A DNA stretch of 64,000 nt from Haliclystus octoradiatus (taxonomy: Eukaryota > Cnidaria > Staurozoa > Stauromedusae > Haliclystidae). The position numbers and the translations under genes are program-made. Shown here one piece after another: positions 1-11,111 of the stretch. The first letter of the stretch is position 1. Each line of letters opens with the position of its first letter. The notes beneath the pieces were generated by a model. That model had not been told where the DNA came from and ran no database searches. It was given only the letters and a program-made list of their open reading frames with translations. The stretch is taken from positions 13,348,452 to 13,412,451 of the forward strand of contig OU744449.1 of the NCBI GenBank assembly GCA_916610825.1, written 5' to 3'.

Positions 1-590
1 GTATTATCAAAGGATTCTTTTGTTGCTTTATCCATACCATATTGACTAACAGTATTTTTCATATAATCAGGAGGATGGCCGTCCGTCCATTTCCAGGCGA
101 CCGTCCAGCAACTACCATTAAATTTAGCACTAAAATTTGTATCATCTAATATAACATGATCATCATGCGTTAAAGGTTTACTACTATTGATAATATTAGG
201 TGCAGCAACAACAGCCGATAAATATGGTTGCCGTTGACAGCCAAATTCAAAAGAGCCGTCTGATTTAACATAAAGACCATCAAATGCTTTTATTGCATCA
301 ATACCCAAAATAAAATCAATACCATCAATTAATTTCCTAACCACATGACATAATACAGCTTTTGATATACATCCTATTGTAATATTGAATGATAAAATAC
401 CCATAGATGAAACCTTTGTATTATCCATCATTGTAATAAGACATTGATCAGGAACTACTTGTAAATTTTCAGTAAAATCTTTACACGCAATAGAGAAAGA
501 ACAACCAGTGTCTACTAAAGCACAATAAGATTTTCCATTAACGATAATTTCCATAGTTAGTAAGCCTTTTAATTTTTGGGGATCGAAGTT
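1..590 (-). CDS. LTR-retrotransposon protease / start of pol (partial)
   Basis: The minus-strand reading frame is open from about 590 to the window edge, with its first ATG at 552-554. It encodes an aspartic protease: the catalytic ALVDTG motif lies about 14 residues after that ATG, and a second signature, ILGIDAI, follows about 75 residues later. This is the retropepsin fold of LTR-retrotransposon polyproteins, which cleaves Gag-Pol. The frame overlaps the end of gag and sits at -1 relative to it, so translation may depend on frameshifting. Reverse transcriptase, RNase H and integrase would lie beyond position 1 and are not visible, so the lineage (Ty3/Gypsy-like most likely) and intactness cannot be judged. 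Confidence 0.8.
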
Positions 591-1321
591 GGCTCCGCAG
601 ACGCTACGATCCCCAGGCCGTTTCCCGAACGGTTTCTACAGCCAAAGGATATATGCCCTTCTTGTCCACAGCGATAACATGTAACTGGTTCTCCTGGTTT
701 TCTCTCAGTTTGACAGTCTTTAGTCAGGTGTCCATTAGATTTGCATTTATAACAATATTTCTTAGTAGTGCTAGTATTCGTGTAATTAACGGCTTTCACT
801 CCAGCTAAGACAATAGGCTCATTCATTTTAAATTCCTTTGCATTATCCGCCTCTACCAAAACACGGGCTTTTGATACTAAATCAGCATCAGATGCATCTC
901 CAAGTATTCGTAGTTGCATACCGATTTTCTCTGGTAGCCCAATTACAAACGCAACTCCTGCACCTCCCATACCGGACAATTCACATAATCTCTGAATGTC
1001 GCTAAAGTATGCATCTACATTCTCTCCGTTCTTATAAGTTCTCGATCGCAATTGTTCGTATGCTGCGAACCGAGACAATGAAAATGCTGATAGTAACTTC
1101 TTCTTGACTATCGTGATATCTCTTTTATCTTCCACCGATAATTTTTGATAAACCAAAAAAGGTGGACCTCTCAATAACAGTGGTACCAATGAAAGAACAT
1201 CCGCTTGACCATAATTTTGTAATTCTGCGATTATCTCAAAACGGGACCACCATTCTGCTGCGTCCCCTTCTCCATTGTAAGTTCCAACAACATCAGTGAT
1301 CTTCAATTTTGTATTTGCCAT
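569..1321 (-). CDS. LTR-retrotransposon Gag with two CCHC zinc knuckles
   Basis: A 250-residue ORF starts at the ATG at 1319-1321 and ends with TAA at 569-571. Residues 190-203 and 215-228 each form a C-x2-C-x4-H-x4-C zinc knuckle, the nucleic-acid-binding part of Gag nucleocapsid. The N-terminal part looks like a capsid or retrotransposon gag region (WWSRFE near the start, RSRTYKNGENV in the middle). Gag packages element RNA into cytoplasmic particles. It is followed by the protease frame, overlapping by a few codons in the -1 frame. There are no internal stops, so this copy is fairly young or under selection. It is a retroelement gene, not a host gene. Confidence 0.85.
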   Translation of the reverse strand: MANTKLKITDVVGTYNGEGDAAEWWSRFEIIAELQNYGQADVLSLVPLLLRGPPFLVYQKLSVEDKRDITIVKKKLLSAFSLSRFAAYEQLRSRTYKNGENVDAYFSDIQRLCELSGMGGAGVAFVIGLPEKIGMQLRILGDASDADLVSKARVLVEADNAKEFKMNEPIVLAGVKAVNYTNTSTTKKYCYKCKSNGHLTKDCQTERKPGEPVTCYRCGQEGHISFGCRNRSGNGLGIVASAEPTSIPKN

Positions 1322-2490
1322 TTGGCCCGTTAGCTTGTAAGTTTATTGAAGAATTAAAGTTGAAAAGACAAATGAGAAATTCAAACACCACTCAGAAAAC
1401 ACAACAAGCTGAGTTAAGGTGTACAATCCTGTCTCTTATAAAACTTTCAGGAATCTGATTAAATAAATGTTAAATCTACTTTTATATGTATAATTGAGAA
1501 CACTTGGTTATTATTATTTCATGAATACAATACGTAATGAAATTATGCTTAATGAAATTATGCTTAATGAAATTATGGTTAATAAGATTATACTAATTAA
1601 TGAGGTTAACTAATTGATAATAAAAATAATTGATTGAACTATACAAGAAGACAATTATAACTTACAATGGTTCGATCATACAATAAAATATCAAACATGA
1701 ACATATTTTACATACACCTTTTATGTTTATGAAGTGCGTAGGCTAGTTATTGTTCAGAAACTGTGTTGTTGTAACTTTCAGAATCAAACCACATGTCTCA
1801 TAGTTTATATTTGAACACTGCTTTGACCTTATAGCTGATAGCCTATGGTAAATAGCTTGTATTATGCAATGCATCAACCACGCGTGCATCAACATTTCAA
1901 CAAAAAACATGACTTCTTGCATAATTAGCTGGCAGCCTGCATTTCTTTCAATTAAACAGTTCATTGTTTATGTTGGATTTTGCAATCTAGGCCTGGTTAT
2001 ATAGATGAGCATGAACGATTTAGCTAAACTCACTATATAAACCATGGTTGAACGCAAGCAGATATTCAAGCTACGCCATATTACTATAACTTTTAAAACT
2101 AGGCTATCAACTGCTTCACGCCATAGACGTTCTCACAATCCAGCCCTATAAATATTGGAGTATGATATTACTTTCTTATCATTTCTCACTGGTCAAATGA
2201 TTATTAGTATTATCACGCTTTGTTTGCTAAAATTTAATGCCTAAAAATTTGCATTTTACTTAAAATTTGTTGCGTTCATTATTTGCAAAATTTGTTTCTC
2301 TATAAATTTATAGCTCCATTATCAGGAAATATTACACAGAATAATCAATAAAATGTTTGCCTACAAAGTCCCATGAATTGCAGGGCAATCTTTCTGGAGC
2401 AAAGCGACAGGCCCCAGCACAGGGCGCAAGCGGAAGGCTTGTATATAAGGAGGATAAATGTCAACATTAGTAGCCTATACCTTTGCACCA
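1322..2490. other. Leader / possible 5' LTR region of the retrotransposon; no gene seen
   Basis: This is the region upstream of gag on the minus strand, where the primer-binding site and 5' LTR should be. A TATA-like stretch (TTTATAAGAG on the minus strand) lies near 1434-1443. I could not find a convincing primer-binding site or TG..CA ends, and the second LTR is outside the window, so LTR limits are not called. No coding signal was seen. Confidence 0.3.
1535..1590 (+). repeat. Short tandem repeat, 15-bp unit
   Basis: The unit taatgaaattatgct occurs at 1535-1549 and 1550-1564, then with one or two changes at 1565-1579, and partly at 1580-1590. It lies upstream of the retroelement gag gene. 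Confidence 0.8.
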
Positions 2491-2499
2491 GCAATGCAC

Positions 2500-3515
2500 A
2501 TATTTCCAATCAGGCTGTCACAAATTTCCCACAATTTTTCACATCCCCCCGCAAGGTGGCTAACTCCCTCTTGATGGGCTAATTTATTAAAATATTTGAA
2601 AAACTGCTTGAAAAAGATCTTCCCTGACAGTCAAACTTTTTGTCCGAACCGCAACTGAAAAACAGCAATTCTGATGATATATAACTCAATCTCTTAGGGT
2701 ATTTGAAAACTGACTGAGAAAATAGCGTAAAATTGGACCACACACATACACGCGCGTACTTCAGCAAATGCAATGGAGACCCTAAAGAAACATGGCATCT
2801 CATACAAACATTAACTAAACCTTTAAAACAATCGAAATGTGTTAACACATCATATAGCTCCACCATTTGATTTTCACGAAATTACCAATATCGATGTAGT
2901 AAAAGCTGTTCCCCGTTTCTCTAATTGGAGTTCTACTGGAAACGAGGGTATAAATGGCTACGTTTTAAAGTAATCTCTACCTGCAATTATAAAGCAAATT
3001 ACTGCTCTTATTAACATGGCAATTCAATTATCAACTTTTCCTGCAATATTTAAAACAGCACAAATTACTCTAATTCCAAAAATACCGCAAAATAACCCTG
3101 ATCAACACAGACCAATATCACTATCATCGATCCTTTGCAAGCTCACCGAACGAATAACTTATAACTAGCTATACCATCACGTAAAAAAACATCTGAATAC
3201 GGTAACTCACAACATGGATATAAGCTTGTAAGATCAACTGTAACTGCTTTACTCCAAGTTTCAGACAAAATACTGCATGTCATGGACAATCATGAACTAT
3301 CTATATTTGTAGGCCTATTGTTAGACAAGTCCAAAGCATTTGACAGCATATGCAAACAGTGTATTAATTACAAACTTTAATCAATGGGATTAAAACCCAG
3401 TGCAATTAATTGGATATCTTCGTATTTAAAAGATAGAAACTAGATCATAAAAGAAGGAAATCTGTCCTCGGAAAAATGTATTTAACCTGCGGTGTCCCCC
3501 AAAGCTGAACATAAC
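2500..3515 (+). pseudogene. Decayed non-LTR (LINE) reverse transcriptase
   Basis: Fragments in order on the plus strand match a LINE pol. A linker reading GDPKETWHLI lies at about 2772-2801. An RT segment encoding LIPKIPQNNPDQHRPISL lies at about 3070-3123. The RT motif reading LLDKSKAFDS is near 3315-3345. A GVPQ-like motif is near 3488-3500. Stops and frame changes separate them, so no protein can be made. This is an old jockey/CR1-type copy. The family resembles, but need not equal, the LINEs at 22, 47 and 61 kb. Confidence 0.75.
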
Positions 3516-3564
3516 ATGAAGAGTCTAAAAGCAATAATGCTAAGGGCGACTGATACTTGATTGT

Positions 3565-4715
3565 GGGTAAACCCATTTTGCGAGGCAGCGAGGCAGAAAA
3601 ACAGTGAGGCATGGAGCGAGGCATGACGTCACAAGCGAGGCATCTGCTTGAAACCGAGGCATCTAACAGATGGCGATACAGATTGCGAGGCAGGATTTCG
3701 TTTTACTATTTAATAAAAAAAGAATTGACGCTTTACAACCAACTCCACATAAGCTAGATTCAGTACAGGGAGGGTAGCAGATACATAAATAGTAACAATA
3801 AAGTAGTGAAGTAAAGTAAATAATGTAAAGTAGTAAAGAAAGAACACATCTAGGAACTTTACTAGCAAAAATCTGTTTACGTGTGAAGGACAGTTTTTAT
3901 AATAAGGCATCATGATCGGCATTTTAAAGCTATATCAATTCCTTTTATTATTATATTATTGAAGATCATAAATTAACTCGTGAAACTCTGAGTTGCGGAA
4001 GGAAAAGGTGCTTTTCCTCATTTCTTTTTAATACTTTACATCACAATTAACATTCAATTCAATTAAGTTTCAATCGGGAGTTTACTTGAGGCCGAACTCC
4101 TGCGATCCCGATCATATCCCGATCGAGCTCTATGGTGGCTCATCGTTGCCATAGCGATTTTCTTTTGAAAAGTTTTTACACCATGGCCTATTGTTACCAT
4201 ATTAAAACTATTTTACCAAGTGGCCCATCATTGCCCATCATAATTTTTTTATCAAATTTTATTTTCCGAAATTTTAGAATTGAATGAATCGTCATTATAA
4301 TACACTTTTATTCAGAAAATATACGTTTGCATTTTGATTTGCATATAGCCATTGGATATAGCAGTATTTTTATATATATATATTGCGATATAGTGTTATG
4401 AGGGTAAAATGATTGAGAGCGATAAAATAACATCCACCCTCGTAGAGATTTCAAATCGGAGTCGAATGTAATTAATAAAATAAAGGGCAATACACAGGGG
4501 AAAGGGGAAGTCTATATTAATCTAATTATGGTAATACGCATTAGAATAACATACCCCCACTGTTAAAAAAGCACCGCCCCGGTGTTTAACATCTAAGGTA
4601 TAAATCGTAAGGTATAAATCGTCCTGCTCTCATTGCCTCGCTTGTTATGTCCTGCCTCGCTCATTACGTCACTCATTACGTCACTGCCTCGCTGCCTCGC
4701 AATATGGGGTCACTC
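3565..4715. mobile_element. Non-autonomous TIR transposon with GAGGCA-rich ends and 9-bp target duplication
   Basis: The sequence CTTGATTGT occurs at 3556-3564 and again at 4716-4724, directly flanking the element. The ends are inverted copies: left CCCATTTTGCGAGGCAGCG, right (reverse complement) CCCATATTGCGAGGCAGCG. Inside each end, GCGAGGCA-type units recur along with TGACGTCA (left) or TGACGTAA (right). A 9-bp duplication fits Mutator-like or Merlin-like elements. The interior has no recognisable transposase. A small direct duplication (taaggtataaatcg, twice) lies at about 4594-4622. Confidence 0.8.
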
Positions 4716-4732
4716 CTTGATTGTTGACTTTT

Positions 4733-4807
4733 GGGGGATTTGAGCCACAGTCAATCAGATTTGCCGATCTGAAGTTCAGTTGCTCTGCCATCTGAGCTAA
4801 TCCTCCT
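4733..4807 (-). mobile_element. tRNA-derived SINE head
   Basis: On the minus strand the sequence reads like a tRNA 5' part: GATTAGCTCAGATGGCAGAG (polymerase III A box) and, about 50 bases on, GTGGCTCAAATCCCC (B box). It closely matches the head of the full SINE at 45376-45740. The body is not clearly present downstream, where the TIR element at 3565-4715 begins within about 20 bp. Confidence 0.7.
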
Positions 4808-4809
4808 TG

Positions 4810-4850
4810 ACCCTAACCCTAACCACGTGATTAAGTGAAACACGTGATCA
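4810..4850 (+). promoter_or_regulatory. Paired CACGTG E-boxes next to a CCCTAA repeat, upstream of PTTG1IP
   Basis: Two perfect CACGTG palindromes lie at 4824-4829 and 4841-4846, about 200 bp before the PTTG1IP start codon. A CCCTAACCCTAACC stretch directly precedes them. CACGTG binds bHLH-leucine-zipper factors (Myc/Max, USF, MITF/TFE families). Promoter function is inferred from position only. Confidence 0.35.
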
Positions 4851-5035
4851 AATTGCAGTCTGCCTTGATCTAGTGTCGAGCCGTGTTTAGTGAGTTTGCT
4901 CGAGAAAGGCTGACGTTAGCGTTATTGAATTAAAAAAACCTGCCTTGATAATTGATAAAGGCCCTTGATAATTTGTTTTAATATTCTAATATTATGTATC
5001 TATATCTGCTGTTTGTCAATTAATAGGGATTCAGG

Positions 5036-8000
5036 ATGATCTGCAAGATTGGCATTGTTGTGTTGATTTTTGCAAGTTTTCACATTGTCAGTGCAAGTAT
5101 GTTGGATTCTGTTACTCATTAGCATGTAGCATGTCGAATTAAGTTCAGTGATTTTTATTAATAGCATCATTTATAATAACTACTAGAGTTTTCACATCAT
5201 CGCCTAGTCGATCAGACTGAATTGTAACTTTTTGCCTGATATTATAACATACCTGATAATTAACTGATATAGGAATACACAATTCGCAATATGAAGACAA
5301 TATGCTAAGGAGGCAGACTGTTGTAAGACAGATGCGTGCCTAATAAATATACATTATATTATCATATTTGTTGCTAGATCGTAGATTTGTAGTAGATGTA
5401 TAAAGGTACCAGATGCAAAAAGAATTTTGAAAATCCATTGAAAACAGAATTTAATACGAATAAAAGCAGCGATAAAACGTCATAAAATGTCCCTGAGTTA
5501 CCCCTGATCTAGCAACGTCCTTTAACCTATGCCATGTGTTTGAAAAACTTTAATTAGCTCAGGCCCAGGGCTCAATAAAACAGGGACCTCTAACAGAGCA
5601 AACTGGTAGTGAAACTTTACTGTGGATTCTAATGATCAGAGGGTATATTTTATGTTATTATGATGCCAATTTGCTACATTACATTCTCGCAGGTACATTA
5701 TTAGCAAATATTATTTGGTAACATTTGAATATCCGTTCTCATAGTAATTTTCATTTGAATGAGGGTGGCATTTTTCAAGTTCATATTTTTTCTTCTTTTC
5801 ATGTTTAAAACTTGTTTTTTATGGATTATAATTTGTTATGATTTTTAATCCGTTTCAGGGAATTGTAGTGAAGCAACTGGCAAAGGCTGTAAAGAGTGTG
5901 TTGAAGATTTCAGTGTAAGGAAAGTAAACATATCGTATGTTGTATCATTATCATTTAACACACACATATATAACACATAGCACTAACTTGTATCAAGCAA
6001 TTGGTGCACAGTTCCCTATGAGCTATAGCTTTATGGTGCCCAGTTTTTGATGCCCCGCGCTAGATTGTTGATTTCAATTTTGAATACTACATTTGGACTA
6101 TGTTGCTTTTATTTTAAGACAGATTGTTTCATCAATCTTCCTTCAAATTATATATTAAAGTAACTCTTTTAGTTTGTATTTTAAATTTAAGAAAAGTAAT
6201 TAACTGCATTTTGTTTCATTATTAAATTAAGGACTTAAAAATAGGTTTAGTTTTCAAAGCGTTTGTCCCCCGCTCTAGATTTTTGATTTCAAAACATATT
6301 TTGTTTGGTTTAACTATTGTAGTACTTCAATGCTATTCAGTATTTTGTATTATTTTAATTATCCTAAAATATTGACTTATTTAATTTGACTTGTCCAATT
6401 TTTTTTTCTTGCAACTTAATTCATAAACAAAACGTCTTCCTGCTGGAGATTTCAATTCGTTTAAATCTCTAAATTTGTTACTGTACATGGTTATCTCGAC
6501 ACAAATGTTTGCACAATTTCCCGATAACAGATTATCTGTATCATTTCGCCAGTGAGACATACGTAAGTCGCGGACAAACCACAAATACACATATAATTTG
6601 TTTACAAACAGACACTACTATTAATATAGAGATATTGAATCAACCCTGACATAGAGGCCATATGCATATAATGGTCACATTCTCTACATCTGGAAGCTGG
6701 CTGTTATATACAGGTTTCACTGTAACTGAGCTGGCGTCTTAAATGTATAAAGTTGCTTAACGATAAAAACACTTTACCGATAAAACTAAATTATAGAACT
6801 ATAGAAGAAATGTGACATGGAGTTGACATGGTTTTGTAATTCGAATCATGGGCAGGCTCTGACCTATATACCAATCAGTGTCTCCAAACTAATCACCAAC
6901 CTTCTTGTTTTGTTGTTAACAGTGCTACTACTGTGCAAAGACTAAATCATGTGCAAAGCGTGATGATCTCAAGCCTGCATCTGATGCTTGTGCTGGTGAT
7001 TGGTATGCATATGGCCAATGCAATGGTATGTTCTTTATTTGATGAAACTTATTTCAATCAAGAACCCGTTCTCATACTGTTGGGAAGTAATTCGATTTGA
7101 ACTGCTTTATGCTTGGTTTGAGCCCTGTCATCATGTTCCCATAAAAGTGGACCTGCAATCCAAAATTTCAGAAATTTGATAATTTTCTGATTCAAAATAG
7201 GCCAAAACTCAACAAAAAACTCCAAACGAGAGATGAAGCTTTTCTAGCCTTTCTAGATTTTCTACTCTTAGCCTTAAGTTTGCTTCAAAAAGAAAGTTCA
7301 TATCACACAGCATTGATTGATCATTTAGAATGTATTGGAGAAGAAAAGTGAAAATCGATTGCTTAAACAAGTCACTCTCTGCTCAACATATAGCCTACAT
7401 AGCCTAAGGGGTGGGTTCATGCTAGTGCAAATGAAGCTCTCGCACCAGTCAAAACTTTCAAGCTTTGATGGCGCCGCTGTTATTTTAATAATTTTCCTCC
7501 TTGAAAACAATGCTGTTGTGACAAAACTATGTCTAGTTTACGTCAAAATTGTACGTAGTAAGTTGAAAGTAGCATTGAGATTGTTTTCAGCAACTTGTGA
7601 TTGGCCTGCTTATGTACAGTACGTTCTCACATTTCTGCCCATCGGTGATTCTGAAAATTGATCAATATACTTTGTCAGAGTTGACGAAGGATAGTAAACT
7701 GTAATGTATCATTAGAGAAATTCAAAAACAACCTTCTGCAAATAAATTTGATTCTGAAATCTGATTTGTTTTATATAATGGTTCCCACAATTTTTTTTTT
7801 TGCTACATGTTTGTGTTCACATGTACCATTTATTCGCCTCAGAGTGCTTTCAAAGCTTCCCTTGTGTCTCCCAATACTCCTTGTGTAGTAAACACGAATA
7901 GGATGTACACACAGCAAATGTGTAGGGATTCTTGAATGAAGTGACTAATGCTGCTGGCAGGTGATCTTTTCCCGACAAGGGAAACTCAATTAACTTAATG

Positions 8001-10265
8001 AGAAGCAAACTGTTTCAGATACCTACTTTTTATAATTAAATGTATGTACTAGTAACAATGTGATACATTGCTCTTTCTAGTCAGTGGTAAATTACTCATA
8101 ATCATCCTGCCATGTGTTGCTGGTGTTGTGGTACTCATTATCTTATTCTGTGTTTATTGGTGTTGTTGCCGGAAAATATCAAAAAACAACGAAAGGAAAA
8201 GGTAAGATTATCTCCAGAAAAAAATATTACTGTAAGAATCACTTAAAGGGGCATTAATTATTGTGCACAATTGATACTGATTTTCTTTTTACAAATCTAT
8301 GAATGTAATATTTCTTGCAAAGAAGAAACATATCGAATCTAGATTCATTTTGACAACATCAAATCAACGGCTTACATTTTTGTATTTTAATTACACTGAC
8401 ATTACTGAATCTTGATCGAAACAAAATAAGCATCATGTGTGGCTTCTAGGTGTTTGGATATTATGGTTTGCTACGAAATTGATTCCAACTGTATTTTATT
8501 AATGATGACCGATGCCCAGTTGTTCGTTTTTCTGCGTTTCGAACCGCAATATATTTGGAAGGAAATATTCTGATAAAGCTTCAGGCTTGTTCGCATGGAA
8601 CGATGTTTCAAGGTCATATATATGTCGTATTTAAAACCCTGATTGTCATCATTTTTATTACCGTATCAACTCGCATTGTTTTGCTTGTGTTTTTCGAGAA
8701 ATGTTATAAACTATTAAAAGTGGGGTTTCATAATTCACTGCTCAAATATCATCAACTCACTAAAATAATATGACGTAAATAAAAAAGCTACGATATCCAA
8801 TTTCAAAACATTCCATACCAAGGATGCCGGTCTTGTTTGACCCTTTAATTCAGATCAAGATGACACTTCAACAAACTCTTTTCCGGTTGGTTTTAATTTT
8901 TTTAATTTGCTTGGTCTTTCATAAAATGATGTTGTTGATATTTGCAAGTGCAAAATATCGATCATGAAGTTGTAATTTTCTTAATTTTGTTTTTGTAAGA
9001 TATAAGATATGTTCGGTTACAGATTTGCAAAGAATGACGAGCGTCGAAAACAAGATAAAGAAAGTCGAAATCAGCGCTACGAAGAAAGGTGAGAAAGGTT
9101 TGTCAGTTGGACACAAATTATTACAGAAGTGTGTGCTATTCATTGTATGTGCTTTTCTTTGTACGTATATATCTTTCTTGACCAATAAATTTGTATAACT
9201 GTTATAGTCTTGTTATAGTAGGCCTACACACTACCTTGATTGAAAACACAGGTCCCATAATTCACAGGGAAGAGAACCTGTTCAGCATTCGCAGTGTGTA
9301 TTCACTCTTATTGCATCCATTGTAGTCAGTAGCAGTACTGTTAATGAAAATTACAATCAACCCAAAAGTAGAAACCATATAAAGCAATGGAGAAAACAGC
9401 TGTAGGCTACGACTATCTGGATTACAGTATCTCCTAACATGATTTTGTGTGCTTTTATTGTTACCTATAGATAAATTATAAATATTGATTAATTAATTAT
9501 TAATTTTTGATCAGGGCAATGGAAAGGAAAGTCAAACAAGATGAAATTAGAAAAAAATATGGTGAGTTTATTGTAATGATTGTTTGGTAGTTGCGTGTAT
9601 ATTCTGGTCCGAACAATGAATGAAATCCATAGGGGCTCCAAGTGGAATCTTGGCAGAAGAATCTCATTTGTTAGATACAACACATCATAATCATTTATTC
9701 AGAAGTTCCGTGGTATGCATTTTTAACAGGATCCATGTTGTTATTTATTATTGCACTGATAAACAGCAATTTTCAGAACAACTCAAATGTGCTTGGATTT
9801 TGTTTGAATCCAAAGATCTTATTTGAATCAGCTCCAACCAGGCTCCTTGCAGATCTAGATAAGGTGGAATCAGGTCAGATCCTTGATAAGTAAAAGAAAC
9901 TTAGCTAAAAGACTATTATTTATGATATAATTTCTTCGAGTATTTTTATCATAAATGCCATCAAGGATCGTACATTATTTGGATTTTGTTGGATTGGATC
10001 AGATTATCAACACACTTTTTCACGTTACGGTGAACATTTTTGCAACCACATCCGATCCAATACAGAGATGTAATTGATTGAAACTTCTGATCCATTTTAC
10101 AGTGAAACTATACATTTTGTTCAAAATCCAGTCAAAATTACTAGCAAAGGTTAGACGTCATTGCATTTTGCACCCAAACAATAATTATTTATGTTTGTGT
10201 GCTTAGGATTGTTCAAAGATGGAGAAGAGTCCAATAACAAATACTCAAAGTTTGAAAATGAGTGA
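5036..10265 (+). CDS. PTTG1IP: PTTG1-interacting protein (PTTG1IP) homologue, 7 coding exons
   Basis: Exons: 5036-5096, 5859-5914, 6923-7025, 8081-8201, 9023-9088, 9515-9561, 10207-10265. All junctions are GT..AG and phases agree, giving 170 residues; vertebrate proteins are about 180. An N-terminal signal peptide (IVVLIFASFHIVSA) is followed by a cysteine-rich PSI-like domain (residues about 20-73, with CKECVEDFS, CYYC and CAGDWYAYGQC). One membrane helix (about 78-97) ends in CCC. The tail is charged, Arg/Lys/Glu-rich and coiled-coil-like, with RKKYGLFKDGEE near the end, a hallmark of the family. In vertebrates this type I membrane protein binds securin (PTTG1) and assists its nuclear entry. 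The gene is convergent with TRNT1. Intron 3 (7026-8080) holds only chance ORFs. Confidence 0.9.
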
Positions 10266-10817
10266 CTGTGGAAAGCGCTTCATAGATTACCTAGTGTCAA
10301 TTCCATTATGACAAGCAACCCTTACAGTATAGTTCTTATAATTGGGCAACAACTTTGAAATTGTATATATTAATTGATTTTCTATCTTATTGTAAATCTT
10401 GTTTTGTGTAAATTGAATGAAATCAGTAATACTTTACTTTCCAATCCTACTTTTAATGCAGGTTGATGGTATCTACTGTGATATATCTGTGCGATTTACA
10501 TGTCATTTGTTTGTAATAGGCCTGGCTACGAGACTTTTCTTTTTTACCATTTAAATGTGAGCTTTCACATTCAGTGTAGCATGGAAGCTTGACTGAGCCT
10601 GTTTACACAATTGAATTTTATGCCAGACTGCCTTCGCGTCAACACACAAACAGGAAACTTGAGTGAAAATTAGTTCGATTAGAACCACTATCAGGAGGGA
10701 ACCCGGGTCTCTGAAACCAGACTTTCCAAAGTCTACATAAGTCCACTTTTGTTATCACAGAAATATAGCCTATAAATTAATTGCATCAGTTAGCATTAGC
10801 CAGGGGTAAAAGTAGAC

Positions 10818-10945
10818 ACAGTTCATGAACGTTGAATGGCCCAATTTTCATGAACAGTTAATGAAAAAGGTCATAAGAAAGTTGGTCATTCAATGTTCAT
10901 GAACTGTTCAAATGAAAGGTGTTTACAAACTGTTCATGAACGGTT
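10818..10945. repeat. GTTCATGAAC-type dispersed repeat
   Basis: Several copies of the 10-bp palindrome GTTCATGAAC or one-base variants occur here, with the companion string GAATGGCCCAA. The same composition recurs at 14.6, 45.3, 48.1, 51.8, 52.8, 53.7 and 58.2 kb. Confidence 0.75.
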
Positions 10946-11111
10946 CATGAACTCAAAAAATGTTTTACGCAGGGATACCAAATTTGGCTTAAAACTATGC
11001 ACAATTATATAAGCAACGTCTAGTTGTGACTAGATAGACACCACTACTCATCAATCTGATCAATATTAAAAATGCTTTACCTCAATAATATCAACTGATT
11101 TCATTTCTAGG

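Noticed and set aside
4810-4823. Interstitial telomere repeat
   Set aside because: Only two CCCTAA units; too short to mean a former chromosome end.
7325-7661. 108-codon ORF in PTTG1IP intron 3 and its reverse-strand partner
   Set aside because: No domain, AT-rich composition and position inside an intron; judged chance.
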